A stretch of DNA of 64,000 nt from Serratia silvae (GCF_023282985.1 NZ_JAGQDC010000019.1:1-64000), one strand, 5' to 3'. Positions 1 to 8,838 are shown, counted from the first letter of the stretch. The notes: generated by a model not told the origin, from the sequence alone. Translations and numbers: made by a program.

Positions 1-144
1 GGATTCGTAGGCCAAAATGGCCGCAACCTCCGTGTTGCCCGATCGAATACGCAGCTCACAAAGTTTGCTGCGCGTTAGCCATACCAGCAAAATAACGGTG
101 GTACAGATAACGACCAGTTTGACGATGTTTCCTTTATTCAACAT
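1..144 (-). CDS. hok: Hok/Gef-family type I toxin (3' end cut by window)
   Basis: A small membrane toxin that depolarises the inner membrane when its stable mRNA escapes an antisense (Sok-type) RNA. The 48 visible codons begin MLNKGNIVKLVVICTTVILL: a short basic start, one membrane segment (about residues 8-24), then the family pattern LTRSKLCELRIR...EVAAILAYES. The LCE(L/I)R cysteine motif and the EVAA(I/F)xAYES tail are diagnostic of Hok/Gef proteins, which are about 50 residues long, so only the last few residues lie beyond base 1. A strong ribosome site (AAGGAGAAGGAA) precedes the ATG. The 290 bases upstream would hold the leader and antisense RNA; I see a 6-bp dyad (CTAACG 187-192 with CGTTAG 201-206) but cannot define a Sok gene. 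No overlapping mok frame of the plasmid type is obvious. Confidence 0.85.
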   Translation of the reverse strand, partial: MLNKGNIVKLVVICTTVILLVWLTRSKLCELRIRSGNTEVAAILAYES

Positions 145-436
145 TGCGTTTCCTTCTCCTTGCCTCTCGGCAGGTAAGAAGCTAACCTAACGTTGTGTGG
201 CGTTAGAGTTGGCCTCGGGTTGATGTTATCGACTCGGGGCTTTTCTCTTTGTATCCATCACCTTGGCTTTGGGCTCCAGATACAAAGATCCAGAGCACCC
301 ACGCGTAGTATATTCATCACACCCGTCTGTCTAGTGTCTGTTTTATTCCCAAATACCAACTCTGCGCAGCGTTACGCAATGCTCTGCAACGGCCTGAAAA
401 ACCAACTCTTCACCGTTGCAGATTTTAGCCAGGCAA
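145..436. other. Leader region of hok and gap to the LRR gene; no convincing gene
   Basis: This stretch should carry the hok mRNA leader (minus strand) and any Sok antisense RNA (plus strand). A 6-bp inverted repeat lies at 187-206. A ten-codon minus-strand frame starts near 256 (MDTKRKAPSR) and stops before hok, so it could be a short leader peptide. The plus-strand open frame that crosses this region runs into the antisense of the LRR gene and has no ribosome site, so I do not call it. Confidence 0.4.
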
Positions 437-1330
437 TTAGCAATGAACCATACAGCCCTGCTGGATTAGCGGTTCAAGCACCGCTGGATAATGATCGAAG
501 TCATTCCAACGCAGGTCCAGTCGCCGTAGGTTTTTCATTTGCGCCATGCTTGTCGGTAATTCACTTAATCGGTTTGCACGCAAGTCTAATGAAACCAGTG
601 AACTCAATGCCCCAAAGTCATCAGGCAGCCGGGATAACTGGTTGAAACGCAGATTGAGGGTGCTCAGCTTGGGCAATAGGCAGAATTGATCGGGTAAGTA
701 CGCAATGGCGTTGTTTTCCAAATCCATCACCTGTAACTCTGACAGTTGAGCGATCTCGCAGGGCAGGGTAGTGAGACGATTTTTCATCAGGTGCAATTCA
801 CGCAACTGGCCCAACAAACCGATTTCGGACGGTAATGCAGTGATGGCGTTATTGTAGAGACGCAACTCTTGTAATGCCGCTAGGGCGCATAACGCCGATG
901 GGAGTTCCACTAGTTGATTATCGGTCAGATTCAGATAGCGCAATGCCTGCAATTGGCGGAGCGTATCGGGTAGCTGACTAAAGCCGTTATCACTCAAGTA
1001 CAAATACTTTAATTCACACAATTCCCCGATTTCGGCGGGAATTGATGCTGCCTGGTTATGACCAAAATCGAACATTTGCAGTTGGTGTAATAAACCAATC
1101 TCAACAGGGAGTTGAGTAATCTGGTTGCATGAAATATTTAGCACCTTCAGGTTGCGATGGTTAAGGATACCTGTGGGGAAGGTGGCTAGACGGTTATTGT
1201 ACAGGCTGATTTTTTGCAGTGAGGCGCCGCTCAGGCTTGCTTCGCTCAGGCTGTCCAGTTGTTGGTTATCAAGGTCCAGCGAATCCTGAGTATGTTGCTG
1301 TTGCTGTTGCTGTTGCTGTTGATGCAGCAT
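437..1330 (-). CDS. Leucine-rich-repeat protein with polyglutamine N-terminus
   Basis: A 297-residue protein made almost entirely of about eleven 23-residue leucine-rich repeats of the form LxxLxLxxNxLxxLPxxIxxLxx, which stack into a curved solenoid used for protein binding. No signal peptide, membrane segment, kinase or ubiquitin-ligase domain is visible. The N-terminus is MLH followed by nine glutamines encoded by alternating CAA/CAG codons. The start at 1330 is chosen because GGAG lies eight bases upstream; an in-frame ATG at 1375 would add 15 residues but lacks such a site. It is transcribed away from its neighbours and is not clearly in an operon. Family recognition (bacterial LRR) is firm; the function and partner are unknown. 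Confidence 0.8.
   Translation of the reverse strand: MLHQQQQQQQQQHTQDSLDLDNQQLDSLSEASLSGASLQKISLYNNRLATFPTGILNHRNLKVLNISCNQITQLPVEIGLLHQLQMFDFGHNQAASIPAEIGELCELKYLYLSDNGFSQLPDTLRQLQALRYLNLTDNQLVELPSALCALAALQELRLYNNAITALPSEIGLLGQLRELHLMKNRLTTLPCEIAQLSELQVMDLENNAIAYLPDQFCLLPKLSTLNLRFNQLSRLPDDFGALSSLVSLDLRANRLSELPTSMAQMKNLRRLDLRWNDFDHYPAVLEPLIQQGCMVHC
1295..1318. repeat. TTGCTG hexanucleotide microsatellite (polyQ tract)
   Basis: Four tandem TTGCTG units, read on the minus strand as CAG-CAA, encode most of the nine-glutamine run at the start of the LRR protein. Gain or loss of a unit adds or removes two glutamines and keeps the frame, so it can change tract length but is not an on/off switch. 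Confidence 0.8.
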
Positions 1331-1457
1331 GAATGATGCTCCAAAACATTGGGGATATCGACAGAGGGTACGCAAGTGGGGAAGGTAGGGGAATACAAAT
1401 CTGGCGGAGCTGACCCCGAGAGCTAAATGCCCCCGAGGTTTTGGTGAAGCTTATGGT

Positions 1458-2870
1458 TTAAAAGTTTGAATGGAAACCAACTCCGGCACCCGTGGCATTG
1501 CCATCCCAGCTAACCTGAACGGTGACGGCACTGTCTTGTGACGTACGGAACTGCATACCGCCAGCGATGGAGGCTTCACTATCATATTCCCCGGCGGCAA
1601 CGGCGTAGCCTGATTCATTGCGGTTGTAATGCAGCGAGCTTACCGCCTGAGCCATGGCACCTACACGCTTGATATCTTTGCTATTCTCATCAATATCTTT
1701 GCGGTTGGCCGCAATATCACGCGAGTTCTGATTGATCGCGGCACTGTTGCTGGCAATACGTGCGCGGTTAAGGGCAACGTTGGCGCTGTTTTGTTGAATG
1801 TAAGTACCCTGTGCGGCCTGTTCGTTACGTACACCGCGCAGAGCAACGACATTGGCGTTAACCAGCGTCATATCTGCATCTTTGCCGTTAGCCCCTTTCT
1901 TACCCGTGATGGATTGTCCGTCTTTACCATCGGCACCGTTCTTACCGTCAATACCGTTATGGGGAGCGGTATTAGCTTCGGCATATTTCTCTGCGGTCAA
2001 TACGCGCTGCTCGCTTTGGCGGGGACCGGCCGAAGTTAACGTTTGAGCGACATTGTGCTGTCCATCTAGATGGGTGGCAGGGTCAGTCTGGTGAGTCGGA
2101 TTACCTTCTGGATTGTTGTGCTGGTAGGCAGCATAGCGAGCGGCATTACGCTCGGCATCGGTGACGTTGCTGTCGAGATGAGCAGTGCGATCAATCACCG
2201 GTGCATCGAGATGTGGGGTGGCTGCGTCCTGATGAGTGCCATCCAGATGGGTAGCCGGACCGGTCTGATGCGTTGGCGTGCCTTCTGGATTGTTGTGCTG
2301 GTAGGCAGCATAGCGAGCGGCATTACGCTCGGCATCGGTGACGTTGCTGTCGAGATGAGCAGTGCGATCAATCACCGGTGCATCAAGGTGCGGGGTTGTC
2401 GTGGCCTGATGAGTGCCATCCAGATGGGTAGCCGGACCGGTCTGGTGAGTCGGATTACCTTCTGGATTATTGTGCTGGTAGGCAACCAATTCGTTAGCCG
2501 CCTGTTCCTGGAACTCTTCTTTCTTGACGCGCAGATCGTGTTTTTTGGCTAGGTTAGCGTAATGTTGTTCAGCCGCCTGTTGGCGCAACGTGGTCGCATC
2601 ACCGTGAGTACCATCAAGATGTGGTGTGATTTGAGGCGTCTCAGGAACGTAGTGGGCCAATGGGAAGTCTGATAACGCGTTTTCAATACTGGTTCCTTCA
2701 GGAGCCCGCTCAATGAAACGCTCAATCTTTTGGTTTATTTCAGCCTGGCTCATGCCTGCCGTGATCGCTCTGAGCTCCGAGATCGCTCCGTCCAGACTAT
2801 CGGCGTGGGCCATACCACTCAGTGTGGCCAGAGTGATTAAAGAAGCAAGCAGTGTTTTCTTGATGGTCAT
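1458..2870 (-). CDS. YadA-type trimeric autotransporter-like surface protein with 59-residue repeats
   Basis: A 470-residue exported protein. Residues 1-23 form a signal peptide ending AHA. Residues 131-189 and 190-248 are two near-identical 59-residue units starting YQHNNPEG and ending ERNAARYAA, and a third copy breaks off near residue 271. A short collagen-like G-X-Y stretch follows (GKNGADGKDG and GKKGANGKDA, about 309-331), then a coiled-coil-like region rich in N and I/D with repeated NSxxIxxNS patterns. The last about 70 residues, from RVGAMAQAVSSLHY to a terminal phenylalanine, match the YadA anchor beta-barrel strands. Family members trimerise in the outer membrane and bind host or abiotic surfaces. 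A typical YadA head is not obvious, so the repeats may replace it. No ligand can be inferred. Confidence 0.75.
   Translation of the reverse strand: MTIKKTLLASLITLATLSGMAHADSLDGAISELRAITAGMSQAEINQKIERFIERAPEGTSIENALSDFPLAHYVPETPQITPHLDGTHGDATTLRQQAAEQHYANLAKKHDLRVKKEEFQEQAANELVAYQHNNPEGNPTHQTGPATHLDGTHQATTTPHLDAPVIDRTAHLDSNVTDAERNAARYAAYQHNNPEGTPTHQTGPATHLDGTHQDAATPHLDAPVIDRTAHLDSNVTDAERNAARYAAYQHNNPEGNPTHQTDPATHLDGQHNVAQTLTSAGPRQSEQRVLTAEKYAEANTAPHNGIDGKNGADGKDGQSITGKKGANGKDADMTLVNANVVALRGVRNEQAAQGTYIQQNSANVALNRARIASNSAAINQNSRDIAANRKDIDENSKDIKRVGAMAQAVSSLHYNRNESGYAVAAGEYDSEASIAGGMQFRTSQDSAVTVQVSWDGNATGAGVGFHSNF
2058..2480. repeat. 177-bp tandem repeats in the adhesin gene (2.4 copies)
   Basis: In-frame units at 2304-2480 and 2127-2303 are near-identical, and a partial third copy lies at 2058-2126. 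The unit length is 177 bp (59 codons), so recombination between units would change protein length without a frameshift. Differences are concentrated around the segment coding THQATTTPH versus THQDAATPH. Confidence 0.85.
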
Positions 2871-3283
2871 TTTACTACCTATATTAAGTCATTAAGGTTT
2901 GAGTGTTGACTGATGCGACCATCCGTAGTCTTTCTTGCTTCTTTAGACTTTTGCGAGATAATAAAAGTCATAATCCATTGTCTGTTAATAGTCTTTAATT
3001 TGGCTATTCTATGTATTTTAAAAGACTGATTTTTGACTTTGATCAACTATGACTTATTTATTACTTAATGTAGTGATAGGTATCAAGGTGCGACTTTCAA
3101 TTGAAGGTTGAAATCATTGCAGGTGATGACGTAGTTAGTTGATAGGGGGCGAAAATTAGATTTTGGGGGACGGCGAATGGTAACAGGTCACGGAATTAGT
3201 GATTAAGTGACTGGTAGGAGCGGTCGTTGCGCTGCTATGGGCCGTTACAAATCGACACGCAGCGCAACTAACTATTTTATGAG
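2871..3283. other. AT-rich gap between adhesin and hypothetical gene
   Basis: About 410 bases of AT-rich DNA upstream of the adhesin gene. It should carry that gene's promoter, but I cannot single out one -35/-10 pair. No supported gene is seen. Confidence 0.5.
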
Positions 3284-4135
3284 TTATTGGTAATGAAAAT
3301 CAAAGTCTGCGATGGTGCAGTCGCCGGCCTGTGCGATCGCCGTTGATAATTCGGCATAGTAGGCATCAAGTCCAATAGCTTCAACCGCGTCAATCGCCGG
3401 TTTGATCCGCAGGCAGTAGAGCTCTGGGTAACCTTTTTCTATGACCTTGTTGTTGGGGATCTGTTCGCTACACACCGCTTTATAGTAGGTTCTAACGGCC
3501 TGTTTGACACTGGTCGGGGCCTGATTGACCGAAACCTGCTCGCCAAGATCCATCAGTTTTTGCAGGGTGGGGAAGGTGTCTGTCGTTACGCATTCGTGCA
3601 GTCTGGCGAAGAAGTTAAGGAAATACTCCACCGAACCCAAGTCCGAAATCTTGGGTTTGGTGGATTTACCATTGCGGTTTCCTGCGGTTGATCTTGCACC
3701 CACTGAGGGTATCAGCTTGTCGAGGTCAAGATTAAATAGATTGTCGGCAATCACGCGCCGCTCTTTTAGCGGTATTTCCAGCATTTTGGCTATCAGTGCC
3801 TTAGCGGGTGCATCGAGCAGACCATGATTGGTGAGCCATTGTGTGCGAGAATATTCATTCTTGGTACGAGCCCAGTCCGGTGGGTTATCTGGGCCGTATT
3901 GTGTGGATTTGCCTTTGCTATCAAAGGCGATATAAGTGCCATCGGCAAACTGGAAACGGGTGTTTTTAAAGCTGCTAATGGTGTTGGTAATCACCATTGC
4001 GTCTTTGACGAATTTGGCGACCTCCGGGGTCATTACAAAACTGGTTGAGTTATCGCTATTGATGACTTCTTTCAGTTTACTGACGTCAGTTACCTTGGCT
4101 GGCAGCAAGGGAAACTCAAAAAATGCATGTATCAT
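3284..4135 (-). CDS. Uncharacterised 283-residue protein
   Basis: I do not recognise this protein. It has no signal peptide or membrane span and looks soluble. A basic, low-complexity linker (ARSTAGNRNGKSTKPKISD, about residues 145-163) separates an N-terminal part containing RFQFADGTYIAFDSKGKSTQYG, which could be a small beta-rich module, from a helical C-terminal part. The start is supported by AAAGGA ten bases upstream. Bases on both sides are AT-rich and without obvious partners, so the gene stands alone between the adhesin and pykA. Codon use looks similar to neighbours but the flanks are unlike the core genome, which fits an acquired gene. The open frame and ribosome site make it likely real; function cannot be inferred. 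Confidence 0.6.
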   Translation of the reverse strand: MIHAFFEFPLLPAKVTDVSKLKEVINSDNSTSFVMTPEVAKFVKDAMVITNTISSFKNTRFQFADGTYIAFDSKGKSTQYGPDNPPDWARTKNEYSRTQWLTNHGLLDAPAKALIAKMLEIPLKERRVIADNLFNLDLDKLIPSVGARSTAGNRNGKSTKPKISDLGSVEYFLNFFARLHECVTTDTFPTLQKLMDLGEQVSVNQAPTSVKQAVRTYYKAVCSEQIPNNKVIEKGYPELYCLRIKPAIDAVEAIGLDAYYAELSTAIAQAGDCTIADFDFHYQ

Positions 4136-4358
4136 TTGTCTATTTTTCCTTTGATTAACCTTTGTCTAATCCAATACTTAATAAAGTTTACCACCTCTTT
4201 AAGCTGTCTGTTGCTACTAATTGTGACAGATAACCCAATTGCAGTATTAAATGAGGGTTAAATCTACTTGTTTAAGTCAGCTGTTACTCATGGTTAAAAG
4301 TCTTTTTTGAGTTTTATTTTAGTCTGTTGAGTGGGTGGAAGAACGGAAAATTAGGCAT

Positions 4359-4391
4359 TAAAAAAGCCAGCCGGTAGAGTGGCCGGCTGGC
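4359..4391 (-). terminator. Rho-independent terminator of pykA
   Basis: A 9-bp perfect stem (GCCAGCCGG with CCGGCTGGC) with an 8-base loop is followed on the minus strand by a run of T (bases 4365-4359), 26 bases past the pykA stop. Confidence 0.9.
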
Positions 4392-4416
4392 TTTACTGCG
4401 GGTCGAAATGATTAAA

Positions 4417-5859
4417 TCAGTCTACGCGCAGGATACGGTTGGTATTGGTGGTTCCAACGGTGCCCATAACGTCACCTTGGGTGACCAGCACCAGATCGCC
4501 AGATACCAGATAGCCTTTATCACGTAGGCGGGCTATCGCGTCATTAGCGGCGACTACACCATCACTGTGGCTACCGAAGTAGACCGGAGTGACACCGCGA
4601 TACAGCGCCGTCAGGTTCAGCGTGTGCTCATGGCGTGACATGGCGAAGATCGGTAAACCTGAGCTGATACGCGACATCATCAGCGCGGTGCGGCCAGATT
4701 CGGTCATGGCGATGATGGCGGTAACCCCTTTAAGGTGGTTAGCGGCATACATGGTCGACATGGCGATGGCTTCTTCGATATTGTCGAACTGCACGTCCAG
4801 ACGGTGCTTGGACACGTTGATGCTTGGGATTTTCTCTGCGCCGAGGCAAACACGCGCCATGGCGGCTACCGTTTCGGCAGGGTATTGGCCTGCAGCGGTT
4901 TCGGCAGACAGCATGACCGCATCGGTACCATCCAACACGGCGTTCGCCACGTCCATGACTTCGGCACGGGTCGGCATCGGGTTGGTGATCATCGATTCCA
5001 TCATCTGCGTGGCGGTGATCACCGCACGGTTCAGCGTACGGGCGCGACGGATCAGTTTCTTCTGGATACCCACCAGTTCCGGATCGCCGATTTCGACGCC
5101 CAGATCGCCACGGGCAACCATGACTACATCGGAAGCCAGGATGATGTCATCCATCGCTTCGTCACTGCATACGGCTTCGGCACGTTCTACTTTTGACACG
5201 ATTTTGGCGTTGCAGCCTGCATCACGCGCCAAGCGGCGAGCATAGTTCAGGTCTTCGCCGGTGCGTGGGAAGGAGACGGCCAGATAGTCGACGCCAATTT
5301 TGGCGGCGATCAGAATATCGGCTTTGTCTTTCTCGGTCAGGGCTTCGGCAGAGAGGCCACCGCCCAGTTTGTTGATGCCTTTATTGTTCGACAGCGGGCC
5401 ACCCACGGTGACTTCGGTGAACACTTTCATGCCCTGAACTTCCAGCACTTTCAGTTGTACGCGGCCATCGTCCAACAGTAGTACATCACCAGGAACCACG
5501 TCCGCAGGCAGGCCTTTATAGTCGATACCGACTTTTTCTTTATCGCCTTCACCCTTGGTCAGGTTGGCATCCAGCAGGAATTTATCGCCGATGTTAAGGA
5601 AAATCTTGCCTTCCTTAAAGGTGGAAACGCGGATTTTTGGCCCTTGAAGATCGCCCAGGATAGCGACATGACGCCCCAGTTTGGCCGCAATCTCACGCAC
5701 TTTATCTGCCCGTGCCTGATGGTCTTCTGCATTGCCGTGGGAAAAGTTAAGCCGAACTACGTTCGCACCAGCAGCAATAATCTTTTCCAGATTATTGTCG
5801 CGGTCGGTAGCCGGACCCAGTGTGGTAACGATTTTGGTTCTTCTGAGCCGTCTGGTCAT
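4417..5859 (-). CDS. pykA: Pyruvate kinase II
   Basis: Converts phosphoenolpyruvate and ADP to pyruvate and ATP, the last step of glycolysis, in the cytosol. The 480 residues equal E. coli PykA in length and the opening [19 protein letters not shown] matches PykA rather than PykF. Visible motifs are the active-site strand NFSHG near residue 39, [13 protein letters not shown] near 70, the catalytic lysine in SKVERAEA near 222, the metal-binding [11 protein letters not shown] near 250, and the MMESMI signature region. PykA is AMP-activated, while PykF is activated by fructose 1,6-bisphosphate. It lies downstream of and in the same direction as hexR, with a 190-base gap that holds a long inverted repeat, and has its own terminator. 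Confidence 0.97.
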   Translation of the reverse strand: MTRRLRRTKIVTTLGPATDRDNNLEKIIAAGANVVRLNFSHGNAEDHQARADKVREIAAKLGRHVAILGDLQGPKIRVSTFKEGKIFLNIGDKFLLDANLTKGEGDKEKVGIDYKGLPADVVPGDVLLLDDGRVQLKVLEVQGMKVFTEVTVGGPLSNNKGINKLGGGLSAEALTEKDKADILIAAKIGVDYLAVSFPRTGEDLNYARRLARDAGCNAKIVSKVERAEAVCSDEAMDDIILASDVVMVARGDLGVEIGDPELVGIQKKLIRRARTLNRAVITATQMMESMITNPMPTRAEVMDVANAVLDGTDAVMLSAETAAGQYPAETVAAMARVCLGAEKIPSINVSKHRLDVQFDNIEEAIAMSTMYAANHLKGVTAIIAMTESGRTALMMSRISSGLPIFAMSRHEHTLNLTALYRGVTPVYFGSHSDGVVAANDAIARLRDKGYLVSGDLVLVTQGDVMGTVGTTNTNRILRVD

Positions 5860-5915
5860 GTATTACTCCGTTGACTTGTGACGCAAGTATTGGTGTTGCT
5901 GAACGTCAGATAACG

Positions 5916-5967
5916 AAACCGGATGAGGGGGCCGACGCTTTTCGCCTACCCAATTTTCATCCGGTTT
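5916..5967. promoter_or_regulatory. Long inverted repeat in the pykA leader
   Basis: AAACCGGATGA at 5916-5926 is exactly complementary to TCATCCGGTTT at 5957-5967, and the match extends loosely to GATAA/TTATC on the outside. The 30-base centre is not symmetric. It sits 57 bases upstream of the pykA start, so it may form a leader hairpin in pykA mRNA or be an operator pair. No known protein site is recognised. Confidence 0.5.
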
Positions 5968-6049
5968 ATCTGTGTGAACGAACTATCAGGGTACAACTAT
6001 AATCCCGTGGGTCAACTTGTGATCTGACCGGCGGTTTTTAAATCCGTTT

Positions 6050-6934
6050 TCAGTCGAAATTGTTAGGGACGATCCCTTTATCAAAGCGCGATTCTTTCAA
6101 CGCTTCCTTGACCCGCTTCAAGTTATCTCTGAATTTAGCCCCTCGGCGCAAGGTAAATCCAGTGGCTAGCACGTCAATGAGGGTTAACTGCGCAATTCGG
6201 GACACCATCGGCATATAAACGTCAGTATCTTCCGGCACGTCCAGCAGTAGGGAGAGGGTCGCAACCTGGGCCAGCGGCGTATCTTTCGAGGTGATGGCGA
6301 TGACCGTTGCATCATTTTCCCGTGCCAGATGTGCCATCTCTACCAGATTCTTGGTGCGCCCGGTATGGGAGATCAGTACCACAACATCGCCCTCGGTGGA
6401 GTTCATGCAGCTCATGCGCTGCATGACGATATCGTCAAAATAGACCACCGGAATATTAAAGCGGAAAAATTTATTCATAGCGTCATGCGCCACGGCGGCA
6501 GAGGCCCCCAGGCCAAAGAACGAGATTTTTTTCGCCTGGGTAAGCAGATCGACCGCACGATTGATTGCGGTAATGTCGAGATTTGCCTTTACTGTATCCA
6601 GGTTGGCCATCACCGATTCAAAGATTTTGCTGGTATATGCGGCAACGGTGTCGTTTTCTTCAACATTACGGTTTACATAGGGCGTGCCGTTGGCCAGACT
6701 TTGTGCCAGATGCAGTTTGAAATCGGGGAACCCTTTGGTTTCAAGGCGGCGGCAAAAGCGGTTAACGGTCGGCTCACTGACATCGGCCAATTTGGCCAAC
6801 CGGGCGATGCTGGAGTGAATAGCGGTTTGTGGGGAGGCCAGGATCACCTCGGCGACTTTCCTTTCCGACTTGCTCAGGAGCTCCAGATGGCTCTGGATTT
6901 TTTCCAGCGTATTCATATAACGAGAGTCACTCAT
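6050..6934 (-). CDS. hexR: HexR, RpiR-family repressor of glucose catabolism
   Basis: A transcription factor that represses zwf and other central carbon genes until 2-keto-3-deoxy-6-phosphogluconate binds. The N-terminal RpiR helix-turn-helix covers about residues 8-80 (LAKLADVSEPTVNRFCRRL), followed by a SIS sugar-phosphate domain at about 125-255 (GLGASAAVAHDAMNKFF, SHTGRTKNLV). The C-terminal GAKFRDNLKRVKEALKESRFDK is typical of enterobacterial HexR. The start at 6934 has a weak GCAGG site; an internal ATG at 6916 gives the usual MNxLEKIQS start but has none. It is divergent from zwf, with a HexR operator between them, and followed by pykA in the same direction. Confidence 0.95.
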   Translation of the reverse strand: MSDSRYMNTLEKIQSHLELLSKSERKVAEVILASPQTAIHSSIARLAKLADVSEPTVNRFCRRLETKGFPDFKLHLAQSLANGTPYVNRNVEENDTVAAYTSKIFESVMANLDTVKANLDITAINRAVDLLTQAKKISFFGLGASAAVAHDAMNKFFRFNIPVVYFDDIVMQRMSCMNSTEGDVVVLISHTGRTKNLVEMAHLARENDATVIAITSKDTPLAQVATLSLLLDVPEDTDVYMPMVSRIAQLTLIDVLATGFTLRRGAKFRDNLKRVKEALKESRFDKGIVPNNFD

Positions 6935-7269
6935 GGTTTATACCTGCCGGGCACCGGCTATCGCTGGTGATCCATCGGGTATGTCGATTTCAATCAAAGG
7001 AGAAATCAATCCGGTTTAATGAAAATATACTACGTGCTGGTAAGCGTTGGCAGTGTCGACAAGGGATAACCTGGCTTTTTTCACCAGAACATGACCTGTG
7101 TCTAACTTTCATAATGGTAAAAGAGCGTCAAAAAAGATAGAAAATTACAGTTTTCCCTGTTACCCGCTGCGTTAGCGCTACGTCAGGGATAACGCCGTAG
7201 TTTTTGGGGCTTTTTTTTCTGCTTTTGATCTGGGTTTACTGGCCGTAGCGAAAGAGAGTACATTAGTAA

Positions 7270-7284
7270 TGTAAGAAAATTACA
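7270..7284. promoter_or_regulatory. HexR operator upstream of zwf
   Basis: TGTAAGAAAATTACA matches the HexR consensus TGTAATTAAATTACA with two central differences and perfect outer arms. It ends 25 bases before the zwf ATG, a position suited to blocking transcription. A weaker copy (AGATAGAAAATTACA, 7135-7149) lies nearer hexR and could serve autoregulation. Confidence 0.8.
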
Positions 7285-7309
7285 AATATCCTGCATCGAG
7301 GAGATGAAC

Positions 7310-8785
7310 ATGGCGGTAACCTCTACAGCCCAGGCCTGTGACCTGGTTATTTTCGGCGCAAAAGGCGATCTGGCGCGTCGTAAACTGCTGCCTTCCCTGT
7401 ACCAGTTAGAGAAAGCCGGTCACATCCACCCGGATACCCGTATCATCGGGGTAGGCCGTGCCGAGTGGGATAAAGAAGCTTATACCAAGGTAGTCAAGGA
7501 AGCCCTGGGCACCTTTATGAAAGAAAAGCTGGACGATGAGCTTTGGGCCACGCTGAGCGCACGCCTGGACTTCTGCAATCTGGACGTCAACGACAGCAAG
7601 CATTTCGCCGAACTGGGCAAGATGCTGGACCAGAAACATCGTACCACCATCAACTATTTCGCCATGCCGCCAAGCACCTTTGGCGCCATCTGCAAAGGTC
7701 TGGGCGAGGCCAAGCTGAATAAAGAACCAGCGCGCGTGGTGATGGAAAAACCACTTGGCACTGACTTGGCATCCTCACGGGTGATCAACGATCAGGTTGC
7801 CGAGTACTTTAACGAATCCCAGGTTTACCGCATCGACCACTATCTGGGCAAAGAGACGGTACTGAACCTGCTGGCATTGCGCTTCGCCAACTCCCTGTTT
7901 GCTTCCAACTGGGATAACCGCACCATCGATCACGTGCAGATCACCGTGGCGGAAGAGGTGGGTATTGAAGGGCGCTGGGGTTACTTCGATCAGGCCGGGC
8001 AGATGCGTGACATGATCCAGAACCACCTGTTGCAGATCCTGACCATGATCGCCATGTCACCACCGGCAGATCTGACCACTGACCGTATCCGTGATGAGAA
8101 AGTGAAAGTGCTGCGCTCGCTGCGCCGTATCGATCAGACCAATGTCCGGGAAACCACCGTGCGTGGTCAGTACACCGCAGGCTTCGTGCAGGGTAAAAAA
8201 GTGCCGGGTTACCTGGAAGAGGAAGGGGCAAACAAAAGCAGCAACACCGAGACTTTTGTGTCCATCCGCGTCGATATCGACAACTGGCAATGGGCCGGCG
8301 TGCCGTTCTATCTGCGTACCGGTAAGCGTTTACCGACCAAATGTTCAGAAGTGGTGGTGTACTTTAAAAACCCACCGCTGAACCTGTTCAGTGACTCCTA
8401 TCAACAACTGCCACAGAACAAACTGACCATTCGCCTGCAGCCGGATGAAGGGATCGAAATCCAGGTACTGAACAAGGTGCCGGGGTTGGATCACAAACAT
8501 CGTCTGCAAACCACCAAACTGGATCTGAGCTTCTCGGAAACCTTCAATCAGGAACACGTGGCCGACGCCTATGAGCGCCTGCTGCTGGAAACCATGCGTG
8601 GCATCCAGGCGCTGTTCGTGCGCCGTGACGAAGTGGAGGAAGCCTGGAAGTGGGTTGACTCAATCATGGATGCCTGGAAAGCGGACAACGAAGCGCCTAA
8701 GCCATATCAGTCTGGGACTTGGGGGCCGGTGGCTTCGGTCGCGATGATCACTCGCGATGGCCGTTCGTGGAACGAATTTGAATAA
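7310..8785 (+). CDS. zwf: Glucose-6-phosphate 1-dehydrogenase
   Basis: Oxidises glucose 6-phosphate to 6-phosphogluconolactone with NADP+, opening the oxidative pentose phosphate and Entner-Doudoroff routes. The 491 residues match E. coli Zwf in length. The dinucleotide fold motif FGAKGDLARRKL is at about 15-26, the substrate signature RIDHYLGKE near 178, and PTKCSEVVVYF lies in the dimer domain. The start MAVTS at 7310 is chosen over ATG at 7304 because GAGGAG then sits seven bases upstream. It is divergent from hexR and carries a HexR box in its leader. In E. coli edd follows zwf, but here eda follows directly after a 150-base gap holding a palindromic repeat. Confidence 0.97.
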   Translation: MAVTSTAQACDLVIFGAKGDLARRKLLPSLYQLEKAGHIHPDTRIIGVGRAEWDKEAYTKVVKEALGTFMKEKLDDELWATLSARLDFCNLDVNDSKHFAELGKMLDQKHRTTINYFAMPPSTFGAICKGLGEAKLNKEPARVVMEKPLGTDLASSRVINDQVAEYFNESQVYRIDHYLGKETVLNLLALRFANSLFASNWDNRTIDHVQITVAEEVGIEGRWGYFDQAGQMRDMIQNHLLQILTMIAMSPPADLTTDRIRDEKVKVLRSLRRIDQTNVRETTVRGQYTAGFVQGKKVPGYLEEEGANKSSNTETFVSIRVDIDNWQWAGVPFYLRTGKRLPTKCSEVVVYFKNPPLNLFSDSYQQLPQNKLTIRLQPDEGIEIQVLNKVPGLDHKHRLQTTKLDLSFSETFNQEHVADAYERLLLETMRGIQALFVRRDEVEEAWKWVDSIMDAWKADNEAPKPYQSGTWGPVASVAMITRDGRSWNEFE

Positions 8786-8803
8786 GCAGTATTAACCTGT
8801 TAC

Positions 8804-8838
8804 CTAACCCTCCCAAAGGGAGAGGGTTAGGGTGAGGG
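8804..8838. repeat. REP-like palindromic intergenic element
   Basis: CTAACCCTCCC at 8804-8814 pairs, with a two-base bulge, with GGGAGAGGGTTAG at 8818-8830, and GGTGAGG follows. This wording (gggagagggttagggtgaggg) is a common dispersed intergenic palindrome in gamma-proteobacteria. It lies between zwf and eda and may attenuate or stabilise their joint transcript. Confidence 0.6.

Noticed and set aside
193..645. A 150-codon plus-strand open frame.
   Set aside because: It runs antisense into the LRR gene, lacks a ribosome site, and its composition does not look like a real protein.
2070..2552. A plus-strand frame with repeated hydrophobic segments (IVVLVGSIASGITLGIGD).
   Set aside because: It is the antisense reading of the adhesin repeats; the repetition comes from the 177-bp units.
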